A stretch of 22,037 nucleotides of DNA from assembly GCA_040007355.1 (NCBI GenBank), contig JBDTVE010000232.1:1-22037 (forward strand), read 5' to 3'. Made by a program: the position numbers and the translations under genes. Positions 1 to 4,895 of this stretch are shown piece by piece (position 1 is the stretch's first letter; each line of letters opens with the position of its first letter). The stretch comes from JACMLD01 sp040007355 (GTDB lineage Bacteria > Bacteroidota > Bacteroidia > Chitinophagales > Chitinophagaceae). The notes under the pieces are model-generated. The model made no database searches and was not told where the DNA came from. It saw only the letters and a list, made by a program, of their open reading frames with translations.

Positions 1-243
1 CCAGGGGTCTTCCATATAAAAGACATTAAACCGATGACGGGGATGTACGAGACCTCCAATACGGCTGTGTTGAGTCTTGTCTGTTTTGTATTTGCCGTGT
101 TGATTCACCATTTGTGAATGGCTTGTCAACAAACTAACTTATCTGGGATTTAAGGTTGGTCTTGCGGGCATTTTTTATTCAGGCGAAGCAAGGTACTGCT
201 TACAGATGGGCTGCACAATGTGGTTCAAATTCTATCTAGCAAT
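1..243. other. left-edge stretch, no supported gene
   Basis: No gene can be supported here. Two overlapping frames run off the window edge. One is a minus-strand frame starting with ATG at 111 (37 codons visible, MVNQHGKYKTDK...). The other is a plus-strand frame that is open from base 1 and ends with TGA at 115-117. They lie on the same codon register on opposite strands, and neither resembles a family I recognise. The stretch from 118 to 243 shows no open frame, terminator or promoter I can defend. Confidence 0.4.
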
Positions 244-271
244 TTGTCTCATAATTTATATTATGTTAAAT
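244..271 (+). other. dif-like Xer recombination site A
   Basis: This is the best dif-like site in the window. The right half-site, TTATGTTAAAT (261-271), equals the XerD arm of E. coli dif as I recall it. The 6-bp centre is TTTATA, and the left half (244-254) ends in CATAA as the E. coli XerC arm does. By eye 22 of 28 positions agree with E. coli dif. The site is oriented XerC to XerD on the plus strand, so its XerD side faces the HEPN gene at 380. It could be the chromosomal dif itself or one end of a Xer-mobilised module. The presence of related sites B-E nearby favours the second reading. Confidence 0.6.
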
Positions 272-316
272 AGCCGCTTCGCAGGGCTTTGGCGGGAAAG
301 AAAACGGCTGGGCTGC
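261..316 (-). repeat. repeat copy A (subterminal sequence next to Xer site A)
   Basis: Bases 261-290 are identical over 30 bp to 1528-1557 (copy D). After a short divergent patch, 297-316 is identical over 20 bp to 1567-1586. Read on the minus strand it follows the order of copies C and E: an AAGAAAAC-type stretch, then the CAAAGCC block, then the dif-like site. Copies A and D are the short form and lack the hairpin block of B, C and E. It lies on the XerD side of site A and about 64 bp before the HEPN start codon. Confidence 0.75.
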
Positions 317-379
317 GGTTGGTAGCTCCCTGCCCTTTTGAGTGGGATGGGTTATATTCGGTGACCTAAAACCTGAATT

Positions 380-910
380 ATGGATGAACAAGAAGCTTTG
401 CTAGAATCTGCTTATGCAAGTCGTGGTAGAATAATTCAACTAGCTACAGAGATGGAAGCTATGATCGATTTAATAATTTCAAAATATTTTACAGAGGATA
501 CGATAAAGCAGGAAGAGCTTATTATGACCGTCTTGTCCCCCTGCGTAGGCCTTGGGAAGAAATCAGGCTTATTAGAATTTGTATTGTCTAAAAAAACAGA
601 AAATAGTAAGCCTGACATTGATATGTTGATAGGGCAAATTGAAAAAATTGTTGCTCAAAGAAATATTTTTGCTCATTGGCCGCTAGATTTTTCAAAAGTT
701 GCATTGCAGTTGTTTAAAGATAAAAAAACGATATCGTTTCAGCGCTTAAAAACAAGCAAGGACAAAGGGCAGATAGTATTAGGCGGCGCAAACTTATATG
801 AAGATATAAATGTAAACGCATGGATTGGATTAATAAAGGAGGTTAATAATTCCCTTTGGCTGTATTTAAAACAGAACTCGGCATACCCCTTTCAGGAAAC
901 AACTCAATAA
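380..910 (+). CDS. HEPN-motif protein, possible RNase of a defence or toxin type
   Basis: A 176-residue soluble, mostly helical protein with no signal peptide or membrane segment. The one diagnostic feature is R94-N-I-F-A-H99, which fits the R-x4-6-H catalytic motif of HEPN domains. It follows a predicted helix (about 82-93) and has a long helix near the N-terminus (about 8-36), as expected for the four-helix HEPN core. HEPN proteins are commonly metal-independent RNases in toxin-antitoxin, abortive-infection and CRISPR-linked systems, but some are non-catalytic. No nucleotidyltransferase (MNT) partner or other antitoxin is adjacent. The ATG at 380 is preceded by TATATTCG (353-360), one base off the TAnnTTTG promoter element. 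The gene is A+T-rich and enclosed by dif-like sites A and B, consistent with acquired cargo. The HEPN assignment rests on one motif plus helix pattern. Confidence 0.6.
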   Translation: MDEQEALLESAYASRGRIIQLATEMEAMIDLIISKYFTEDTIKQEELIMTVLSPCVGLGKKSGLLEFVLSKKTENSKPDIDMLIGQIEKIVAQRNIFAHWPLDFSKVALQLFKDKKTISFQRLKTSKDKGQIVLGGANLYEDINVNAWIGLIKEVNNSLWLYLKQNSAYPFQETTQ

Positions 911-977
911 ATTGAATTGTCCCAAACGGAATATGCCCTCGATCTTAAATATGGTACAGTTATTTAGTGCATCTACG

Positions 978-1128
978 AGTTCGCCTATCGGCTCACACGG
1001 CTATGAGTTTCCATCCCCGCTCAAAGCCTGCCTGCCAACTTCGGGTGTGTTGTACCTGTGAAATTTACAACCCACCCTACTCAGCAGCTATTATAAGTGC
1101 TATTTATACAGCATGGGCGGTTATAAGG
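978..1128 (+). repeat. repeat copy B (long form, diverged)
   Basis: It shares the block GCTCAAAGCCTGC with copies C and E, preceded by a weakened version of their ATCGGC hairpin. It contains a strong hairpin: left arm 1043-1054 (GGGTGTGTTGTA), right arm 1066-1077 (TACAACCCACCC), 11 of 12 pairs. The same hairpin sits at the same place in C and E with different stem bases. The copy ends in dif-like site B and the tail GGCGGTTATAAGG. It begins about 65 bp after the HEPN stop codon, in the gene's own orientation. A plus-strand frame of 83 codons at 967-1218 is a by-product of this repeat, not a gene. Bases 1129-1250, up to copy C, hold no supported gene. Confidence 0.7.
1086..1113 (-). other. degenerate dif-like Xer site B
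   Basis: Read on the minus strand, the XerC-like half ends in TATAA, then come 7 bases, then the XerD-like half TTATAATAGCT, which matches the dif XerD arm at 7 of 11 positions. The site is recognisable mainly because sites C, D and E show the same TATAA, 7-base, TTAT pattern at the same place in their repeats. It is inverted relative to site A, so the HEPN gene lies between two XerD-inward sites. Confidence 0.35.
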
Positions 1129-1379
1129 AGCGACAGAAAGAGTACATCAGAAATGCAAAAGACACGGCAACAAGTAGACTCCATACAAGCCAAGCTAAAA
1201 CGAGCAGGTCTGAATTAATTAAATCCCTAAACATTTTCAAGTCCCCTTGTCGCCAACGATCATCGGCTAAAATCGCCGATGCTGGCTGAAGCGTTTTCTT
1301 TGCGCTCAAAGCCTGCTCTGCTAACTCCGGCCTATGCGTACTGTTGAATTTACGCGTCGGCCTCCACAGCCCCGTAGCT

Positions 1380-1407
1380 AAGTAACATAATATACTGTTA
1401 TAAAAAT
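1380..1407 (-). other. dif-like Xer site C
   Basis: Read on the minus strand, the XerD-like half is TTATGTTACTT (9 of 11 matches to the E. coli dif XerD arm) and the XerC-like half ends in TATAA, with 7 bases between. The whole 28-bp site is identical to site E at 3514-3541. Its XerC side faces site D across the hairpin at 1425-1492. Confidence 0.5.
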
Positions 1408-1424
1408 TTCGGGAATAATATATT

Positions 1425-1492
1425 GTTTTTGCCGGTAAGGATTCAAAAAGCCTAAACAGCCATAATGCTTTTGAATCCTTACCGGCAAAAAC
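1425..1492. repeat. long near-perfect hairpin between Xer sites C and D
   Basis: The left arm is 1425-1451 and the right arm is 1467-1492. They pair over about 26 bp with one extra A on the left and a 15-base loop. The core is GCCGGTAAGGATTCAAAA and its complement. It has no U-tract of a classical terminator beyond the stem itself. The same structure recurs in copy E at 3560-3626 with paired base changes, so pairing rather than sequence seems to be kept. It lies on the XerC side of sites C, D and E. Confidence 0.8.
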
Positions 1493-1504
1493 GAGAGAGC
1501 GGAA

Positions 1505-1586
1505 GCCGAAATCCTTATAACATATTTTTATGTTAAATAGCCGCTTCGCAGGGCTTTGAGCCAGCAAAAGAAAACGGCTGGGCTGC
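1505..1586 (-). repeat. repeat copy D (short form, inverted)
   Basis: This copy is inverted relative to copy C, so that C and D form a large imperfect palindrome centred near 1458. Blocks identical to copy A are 1528-1557 and 1567-1586. It begins 35 bp beyond the stop codon of the minus-strand wHTH gene and runs in that gene's orientation, just as B follows the HEPN gene and E follows the small ORF. Confidence 0.75.
1511..1538 (+). other. dif-like Xer site D
   Basis: The XerD half TTATGTTAAAT (1528-1538) is identical to that of site A and to the E. coli dif XerD arm. The XerC-like half ends in TATAA at 1520, giving a 7-base centre (or 6 if the half-site is read as ending TATAAC). The XerD side faces the wHTH/dinD genes. 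Together with site E it encloses them as an inverted pair. Confidence 0.5.
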
Positions 1587-1620
1587 TTAAAGTGAATATG
1601 AGATGAAGAGGATTTTATTT

Positions 1621-2112
1621 TTAAAATGGCAGCCTGTCCTCGTCTTCTATTTCAGTATGTGGAGTTATCTCAATTTCCTTATGCGAGTTTATCACATATG
1701 CAAAATCTCTAGAATCACTCTCTACACGTAAAAAATCTTTATCTTCTCCCGACTTGCTACTTAATATTGAAGATATACTTGCAACAGCACGCTTTCTGTC
1801 AATTAATAAAGATGACTCGAACTCTGATAATACATCAACAATCTCCTTAGTTGTTAAAGGCCTATTCTGGTACTCTATAGCATATTGCACCTTTTTCACC
1901 CAAGGCCATTTCTCTGAATAATTTGTGATTGGAATTAATCTTTCACTCTTCTCTAAATTGCTTTTTTTCTTCAATTTCTGAATTACAGAATTTATTTCCC
2001 TCGTCTCCTGCTCTCTTATCATAATTTCCTCCCTTAAGACCCTTATTCTTGAAATGTAAAAATCTATAAGTAATTGAGCATGAGAATCTTGTACATCAAT
2101 TTGTATAGACAT
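1621..2112 (-). CDS. coiled-coil plus winged-helix protein, unknown role
   Basis: A 163-residue protein if started at the ATG at 2112, which follows an A-rich tract and begins MSIQIDVQDS. A longer frame from 2166 adds a hydrophobic stretch but would overlap the promoter element at 2131-2138, so I prefer 2112. Residues about 12-52 look like a coiled coil rich in Arg, Glu and Lys. Residues about 70-140 (W-P-W-V-K-K...RPLTTKEIVDVL...RKRAVASISSILSS...FLRV) have the pattern of a winged helix of the HARE-HTH kind seen in restriction-modification and chromatin proteins. The tail is acidic (EIEDEDRLPF). It may bind DNA and could regulate itself and the divergent dinD gene 105 bp away. I do not recognise a named family. 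Confidence 0.6.
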   Translation of the reverse strand: MSIQIDVQDSHAQLLIDFYISRIRVLREEIMIREQETREINSVIQKLKKKSNLEKSERLIPITNYSEKWPWVKKVQYAIEYQNRPLTTKEIVDVLSEFESSLLIDRKRAVASISSILSSKSGEDKDFLRVESDSRDFAYVINSHKEIEITPHTEIEDEDRLPF

Positions 2113-2130
2113 TTTTTTTCTTTTATTGTG

Positions 2131-2138
2131 CAAATATA
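2131..2138 (-). promoter_or_regulatory. promoter -7 element of the wHTH gene
   Basis: On the minus strand this reads TATATTTG, a full match to the Bacteroidota TAnnTTTG element, 18 bp before the preferred start codon at 2112. A TTG lies 16 bp further upstream, slightly closer than the usual spacing. It supports the start at 2112 rather than 2166. Confidence 0.5.
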
Positions 2139-2195
2139 GTACTAAAATATTTAACAAGAAAATCAAGAAAATAATTTCTTATTTGTCAAATATTG

Positions 2196-2203
2196 TAATT
2201 TTG
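2196..2203 (+). promoter_or_regulatory. promoter -7 element of dinD
   Basis: This reads TAATTTTG, a full match to TAnnTTTG, ending 14 bp before the dinD ATG, which implies a very short leader. Just upstream lies a perfect inverted repeat AAGAAA-ATAA-TTTCTT (2165-2180) that could be an operator. I see no clear LexA box, though LexA boxes of this phylum are poorly defined. Confidence 0.45.
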
Positions 2204-2217
2204 GTAAAATTATAACA

Positions 2218-3057
2218 ATGGCTAACCTACCAGACAATTCGATTCCCGCCTTTGAGTCGATTAAACAAGTTGATGAGAATGGCGAATATTGGACAGCAAG
2301 AAAGCTAGCTATTATATTGGAATACGTTGATTATCGAAACTTTAAAGACGTAATGACTAAAGCTTGGGAGGCCTGCAAGAATAGTGGTCAAATGGGTCGA
2401 GACCATTTCGGTAAGCTTACCACAATGGTTAATATTGGTTCTGGCGCTCAAAAGGCAGTTGATGATGTTCGCCTATCTAGATACGCATGTTATTTAATCG
2501 TTCAAAATGCTGACCCAGGAAAAGAAGTGATAGCTCTAGGGCAGACTTATTTTGCTGTGCAAACTCGCATACAAGAGATTCAGCAAATGGATGAATATGC
2601 AAAATTGAACACTGAAGAAGAGAAAAGAATTTTTCTTCGGAATGAAATGAAGGAGCATAATAAACACTTAGCAGATGCCGCTAAAGGATCTGGCGTTATT
2701 GACCCGATAGATTATGCTATTTTCAAAAATTTTGGATACAGGGGTCTTTATGAAGGACTGGATCGTAAAGGCATTCAAAAAAAGAAAGGCTTAACTGAAA
2801 AGGAGGATATTTTAGATCATATGGGCAGTACTGAACTTGCATCAAATTTATTTGTCGCAACCCAGACAGAAGAAAAATTAAAAAAAGATAAAGTAAAAGA
2901 TAAAAACACTGCTAATAATACTCATTATAATGTTGGTCAAAAAGTTAGGAAGACAATAAAAGAAATTGGTGGAACAATGCCGGAAGACTTGCCTGTTGCT
3001 CAAAATATAAAACAACTGGAAGCGAAAAATAAAAAGACTTTACCAAAAAGTGATTAA
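2218..3057 (+). CDS. dinD: DNA damage-inducible protein D (DinD)
   Basis: A 279-residue homologue of E. coli DinD (about 274 residues), colinear along its length. Recognisable blocks are the N-terminal YWTARKLA (about 24-31), SRYACYLIVQNADPGK (about 86-101), GQTYFAVQTR (about 108-117), FLRNEMKEHNK (about 139-149), LDHMGSTELASNLF (about 199-212), TQTEEKLK and GGTMPEDLP near the C-terminus. DinD in E. coli is SOS-induced and has been reported to inhibit RecA-mediated strand exchange. In other genomes the family often rides on mobile elements. Here it lies inside the segment bounded by Xer sites D and E, is divergent from the wHTH gene, and ends in a strong terminator. A role in damping RecA-dependent repair or protecting the element is inference. 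Confidence 0.9.
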   Translation: MANLPDNSIPAFESIKQVDENGEYWTARKLAIILEYVDYRNFKDVMTKAWEACKNSGQMGRDHFGKLTTMVNIGSGAQKAVDDVRLSRYACYLIVQNADPGKEVIALGQTYFAVQTRIQEIQQMDEYAKLNTEEEKRIFLRNEMKEHNKHLADAAKGSGVIDPIDYAIFKNFGYRGLYEGLDRKGIQKKKGLTEKEDILDHMGSTELASNLFVATQTEEKLKKDKVKDKNTANNTHYNVGQKVRKTIKEIGGTMPEDLPVAQNIKQLEAKNKKTLPKSD

Positions 3058-3083
3058 AAAGCGGTCTTGTTAGACCGCTTTTT
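3056..3083 (+). terminator. rho-independent terminator after dinD
   Basis: The stem is GCGGTCT (3061-3067) with AGACCGC (3072-3078), with a 4-base loop, flanked by A5 and T5. It begins at the dinD stop codon. The symmetric A and T tracts could also stop transcription from the other strand. Confidence 0.9.
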
Positions 3084-3178
3084 AAATAATTCAGGAGAAG
3101 CGTCAACTTCTAATGAATAGTGTGAAACACAACCGCATTAAAAATAATGGTTGGAGTTTAACCTTAAACTTTTTCAAC

Positions 3179-3301
3179 ATGCCACAAGCAGAAAAAAAAG
3201 TAGTGTACATCTCAGCCGTAACCGGCCAGTATGTACCAAAGCCATATGCGGCTTCTCATCCAACTACAACCGTACGTATGGTTGTAAAGAAAGGTAAATA
3301 A
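3179..3301 (+). CDS. conserved 40-residue small protein (SAVTG..YAxxHPxTTV type)
   Basis: The 40-residue frame starts MPQAEKKVVYISAVTG and ends KKGK. The pattern V-Y-x-S-A-V-T/S-G-x-[FY]-V-x-K-x-Y-A-x-x-H-P-x-T-T-V matches a widespread family of very short bacterial proteins with no known function, sometimes mislabelled in databases. I chose ATG 3179 because family members begin just before this motif. An in-frame ATG at 3113 would add 22 residues without resemblance, and its AGGAG is too far upstream. A palindrome GTTTAA-CC-TTAAAC (3156-3169) sits just before the start. The gene is bracketed by the dinD terminator and its own terminator, so it is a separate transcription unit. Confidence 0.7.
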   Translation: MPQAEKKVVYISAVTGQYVPKPYAASHPTTTVRMVVKKGK

Positions 3302-3322
3302 AAGCAATTTTATGAACTTTGC

Positions 3323-3353
3323 AAAACCCTGCCCTTTATTGGATAGGGTTTTT
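3323..3353 (+). terminator. rho-independent terminator after the small ORF
   Basis: The arms are AAAACCCT (3323-3330) and AGGGTTTT (3345-3352) with a 14-base loop, followed by T-rich sequence, 21 bp after the stop codon. Confidence 0.8.
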
Positions 3354-3513
3354 CTTATTTACGCCAAGCTACCACAGTCTACTTACGCGGCACCCATCGG
3401 CTAAAAGCGCCGATGCTGGCTGATGGTTTTCTTTTGCGCTCAAAGCCTGCTCTGCCACCCCCGGCGCTGTTGTGTTTTGAAATTTACAACCGGGCCTCCA
3501 CAGCCCCGTAGCT

Positions 3514-3541
3514 AAGTAACATAATATACTGTTATAAAAAT
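3514..3541 (-). other. dif-like Xer site E
   Basis: Identical over 28 bp to site C, with XerD half TTATGTTACTT on the minus strand. It is a direct repeat with site C (2,134 bp apart) and inverted relative to site D. Recombination with C would remove the wHTH-dinD-small ORF segment; recombination with D would invert it. Confidence 0.5.
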
Positions 3542-3559
3542 TTCGAGAATAATATATTG

Positions 3560-3626
3560 GTTTTGCCGATAAGGATTCAAGATGCCTGAACAGCAATAAT
3601 GCACTTGAATCCTTATCTACAAAAAC
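3560..3626. repeat. long hairpin of repeat copy E
   Basis: The left arm is 3560-3585 and the right arm is 3601-3626, with a 15-base loop. Compared with the hairpin at 1425-1492, a G-C pair in the stem has become A-T (CCGGTAAGG versus CCGATAAGG, with CTTACC versus CTTATC opposite), and an A-T pair near the loop has become G-C. These paired changes argue that the fold matters. Confidence 0.75.
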
Positions 3627-3837
3627 GAAGAAAGCGGAATTCCCCAACGACAATACAGAATAGGTGTTTTTCGATTCTCAATTTTTTAAAAAAGATAGTA
3701 TGGTTAATGGCCATCCGTAATTTTCATACCCCTTTTAAGGCCAAACCGGTCTCTTCCTAAATAACGTTCAGCGCCGCTTCCTAAAATATAATGCCTGTGT
3801 CAGCAGCTGCATTTCCTGGATATAACTCCTCCCCCAT

Positions 3838-3876
3838 TGCATTTTTTAATAGTTAACCGTCAGATTAAAAAATGCA
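3838..3876. promoter_or_regulatory. 13-bp perfect inverted repeat, possible operator or leader hairpin
   Basis: The arms are TGCATTTTTTAAT (3838-3850) and ATTAAAAAATGCA (3864-3876) with a 13-base spacer. Arm-start spacing of 26 bp could suit a multimeric DeoR-family repressor. As RNA it would form an A/U-rich hairpin. Confidence 0.5.
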
Positions 3877-3913
3877 GGTATTTGTGCTTAAAAACATTAA
3901 AAACTGCCTTTTC

Positions 3914-3953
3914 TTGCAGGTTTAAAAAAAATATTGCGGTTTCTTGCGGTTTT
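3914..3953 (+). promoter_or_regulatory. three phased TTGC(A)GGTTT direct repeats
   Basis: The copies are TTGCAGGTTT (3914), TTGCGGTTT (3934) and TTGCGGTTTT (3944). Their starts are 20 and 10 bp apart, i.e. whole DNA turns, placing them on one face of the helix. They lie 130-170 bp before the regulator gene and are a candidate operator for it. Confidence 0.45.
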
Positions 3954-4085
3954 TATTTTAATATTGATAAGGATTTGTTAAAGCTTTGCCCTCCCAGGAT
4001 TCGTCACCCTTTAAAAATGAGCTGTTTTTTCGCTTTATAGCAACCATACCCTAGCCAAAAAAATCAATCATTAACCATTACCGGA

Positions 4086-4835
4086 ATGCTTAAAAAAGAA
4101 CGACAAGCATTTATACTGCACCGCGTAAACCTGCACAACAAAGTATTGTCTGCCAGCCTGAGCGATGAGATGAAGGTATCTGAAGATACTGTTAGAAGAG
4201 ATCTGCAGGAACTGGCAGACGAAGGAAGAATTATAAAAGTGCACGGTGGCGCACTGTCGCAGTCTTTTAATTATGCCGGCAACCCCATTGCAAAAATCTA
4301 CGCACATGATCTTAAAAAGAGCATCGCCCAAAAGGCCGTAAGCCTTATTGAAGACGGCATGTTTATTCTTACTACCGGGGGCACCACTATACTGGAAATA
4401 GCAAAAATGCTCCCGCTGGGTTTAAAAGCCACTTTTATTTCGGGCAGCGTACCTGCCGTACTGGAATATTCGCAACATCCAAATATAGAAGTGATACTGA
4501 TTGGCGACAAGGTCTCCAAAAATTCCAAGATAACCGTAGGCGGCGATGCCATCGCCAAAATAAAACAGCTCCGGGCCGACCTGTTCCTGATGGGCGTGAA
4601 CTCTATTGACCCCACGCACGGCATAACAGACAACGACTGGGATGTGGTACAGGTAAAAAAAGCCATGATTGAATCAGCCGGAAAAACGGTTTGTCTTACC
4701 ATTTCGGAAAAGCTCAACTCTTTTCAACCTATCCAGATTTGCGAATTAAAGAAGATCAATATGCTTATCACAGAATTGCCACCTGAAAACCCCCTGCTTG
4801 CGCCCTACCGGAACGCAGGCATCACCATATTATAA
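4086..4835 (+). CDS. DeoR/GlpR-family transcriptional regulator
   Basis: A 249-residue repressor-type protein of normal family length. Residues 1-57 form the DeoR winged HTH (LKKERQAFIL at the start; recognition region VSEDTVRRDLQEL at 31-43; KVHGGAL in the wing at 51-57). The rest is the DeoRC sugar-phosphate sensor fold, recognisable from the LTTGGTT stretch (about 95-101), the RADLFLMGVNSID segment and the TDNDWDVVQVKKAMIESAGKTV segment. Members usually bind DNA until a phosphorylated sugar or polyol intermediate releases them. It is the first gene of a same-strand run and is 60 bp ahead of the SusC gene, so it probably controls uptake of the ligand handled by the next three genes. The ligand cannot be read from the sequence. 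Confidence 0.9.
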   Translation: MLKKERQAFILHRVNLHNKVLSASLSDEMKVSEDTVRRDLQELADEGRIIKVHGGALSQSFNYAGNPIAKIYAHDLKKSIAQKAVSLIEDGMFILTTGGTTILEIAKMLPLGLKATFISGSVPAVLEYSQHPNIEVILIGDKVSKNSKITVGGDAIAKIKQLRADLFLMGVNSIDPTHGITDNDWDVVQVKKAMIESAGKTVCLTISEKLNSFQPIQICELKKINMLITELPPENPLLAPYRNAGITIL

Positions 4836-4895
4836 ACTGTACCCTGGAAATCAGCTGGAATATCAACGGTTCATTTAAATTTAAAACAATTTTTT

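Larger units (their letters stand above)
1251..1503 (+). repeat. repeat copy C (long form)
   Basis: This copy is closely similar to 3385-3638 (copy E) over about 240 bp. In order it holds: a 7-bp perfect hairpin (CATCGGC 1261-1267 with GCCGATG 1275-1281); the block GCTCAAAGCCTGC; a second hairpin (left arm 1329-1340, right arm 1351-1362); dif-like site C; and a long hairpin at 1425-1492. Copies C and E are direct repeats about 2.13 kb apart. The minus-strand frame 1121-1567 through this region is a shadow of the repeats. Confidence 0.8.
3385..3638 (+). repeat. repeat copy E (long form)
   Basis: This is the near-twin of copy C in the same orientation: hairpin CATCGGC (3395-3401) with GCCGATG (3409-3415); block GCTCAAAGCCTGC; second hairpin (3463-3473 with 3486-3496); dif-like site E; long hairpin 3560-3626. 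It ends at about 3638 without an inverted partner like copy D. It marks the right edge of the accessory island, and G+C-richer housekeeping genes follow. The minus-strand frame 3369-3653 is a shadow. Confidence 0.8.
3639..4085. promoter_or_regulatory. upstream region of the DeoR-SusCD operon
   Basis: A gene-free stretch of 447 bp, probably the control region of the operon. It holds the 12-bp palindrome TTTTTTAAAAAA (3682-3693), a direct repeat TTCCTAAA (3754-3761 and 3778-3785), a 13-bp inverted repeat (3838-3876) and three phased TTGCGGTTT-like repeats (3914-3953). I find no exact TAnnTTTG element. The 67-codon frame at 3837-4040 has low-complexity Cys/Lys/Phe content and is not a credible gene. 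Confidence 0.5.

Noticed and set aside
1..111. Minus-strand ORF running off the left edge (ATG at 111)
   Set aside because: Only 37 codons are visible, another frame is equally open on the opposite strand, and neither resembles a known family.
911..1620. Plus frame 967-1218, minus frame 1121-1567 and a 58-codon plus frame from 1113 as genes
   Set aside because: All run through the repeat copies, hairpins and dif-like sites. The minus frame is matched by a similar frame over copy E, as expected for shadows of a repeat.
978..3638. Repeats as classical integron attC sites
   Set aside because: The position downstream of each ORF and the hairpins fit, but I cannot find a complementary RYYYAAC/GTTRRRY core pair at the ends of any copy, and no integron integrase is in the window. 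The dif-like core is a better match. A covariance-model attC search could still reopen this.
3837..4040. 67-codon plus-strand frame
   Set aside because: Cys/Lys/Phe-rich, spans the 13-bp inverted repeat and the phased repeats, and shows no resemblance to a protein family.
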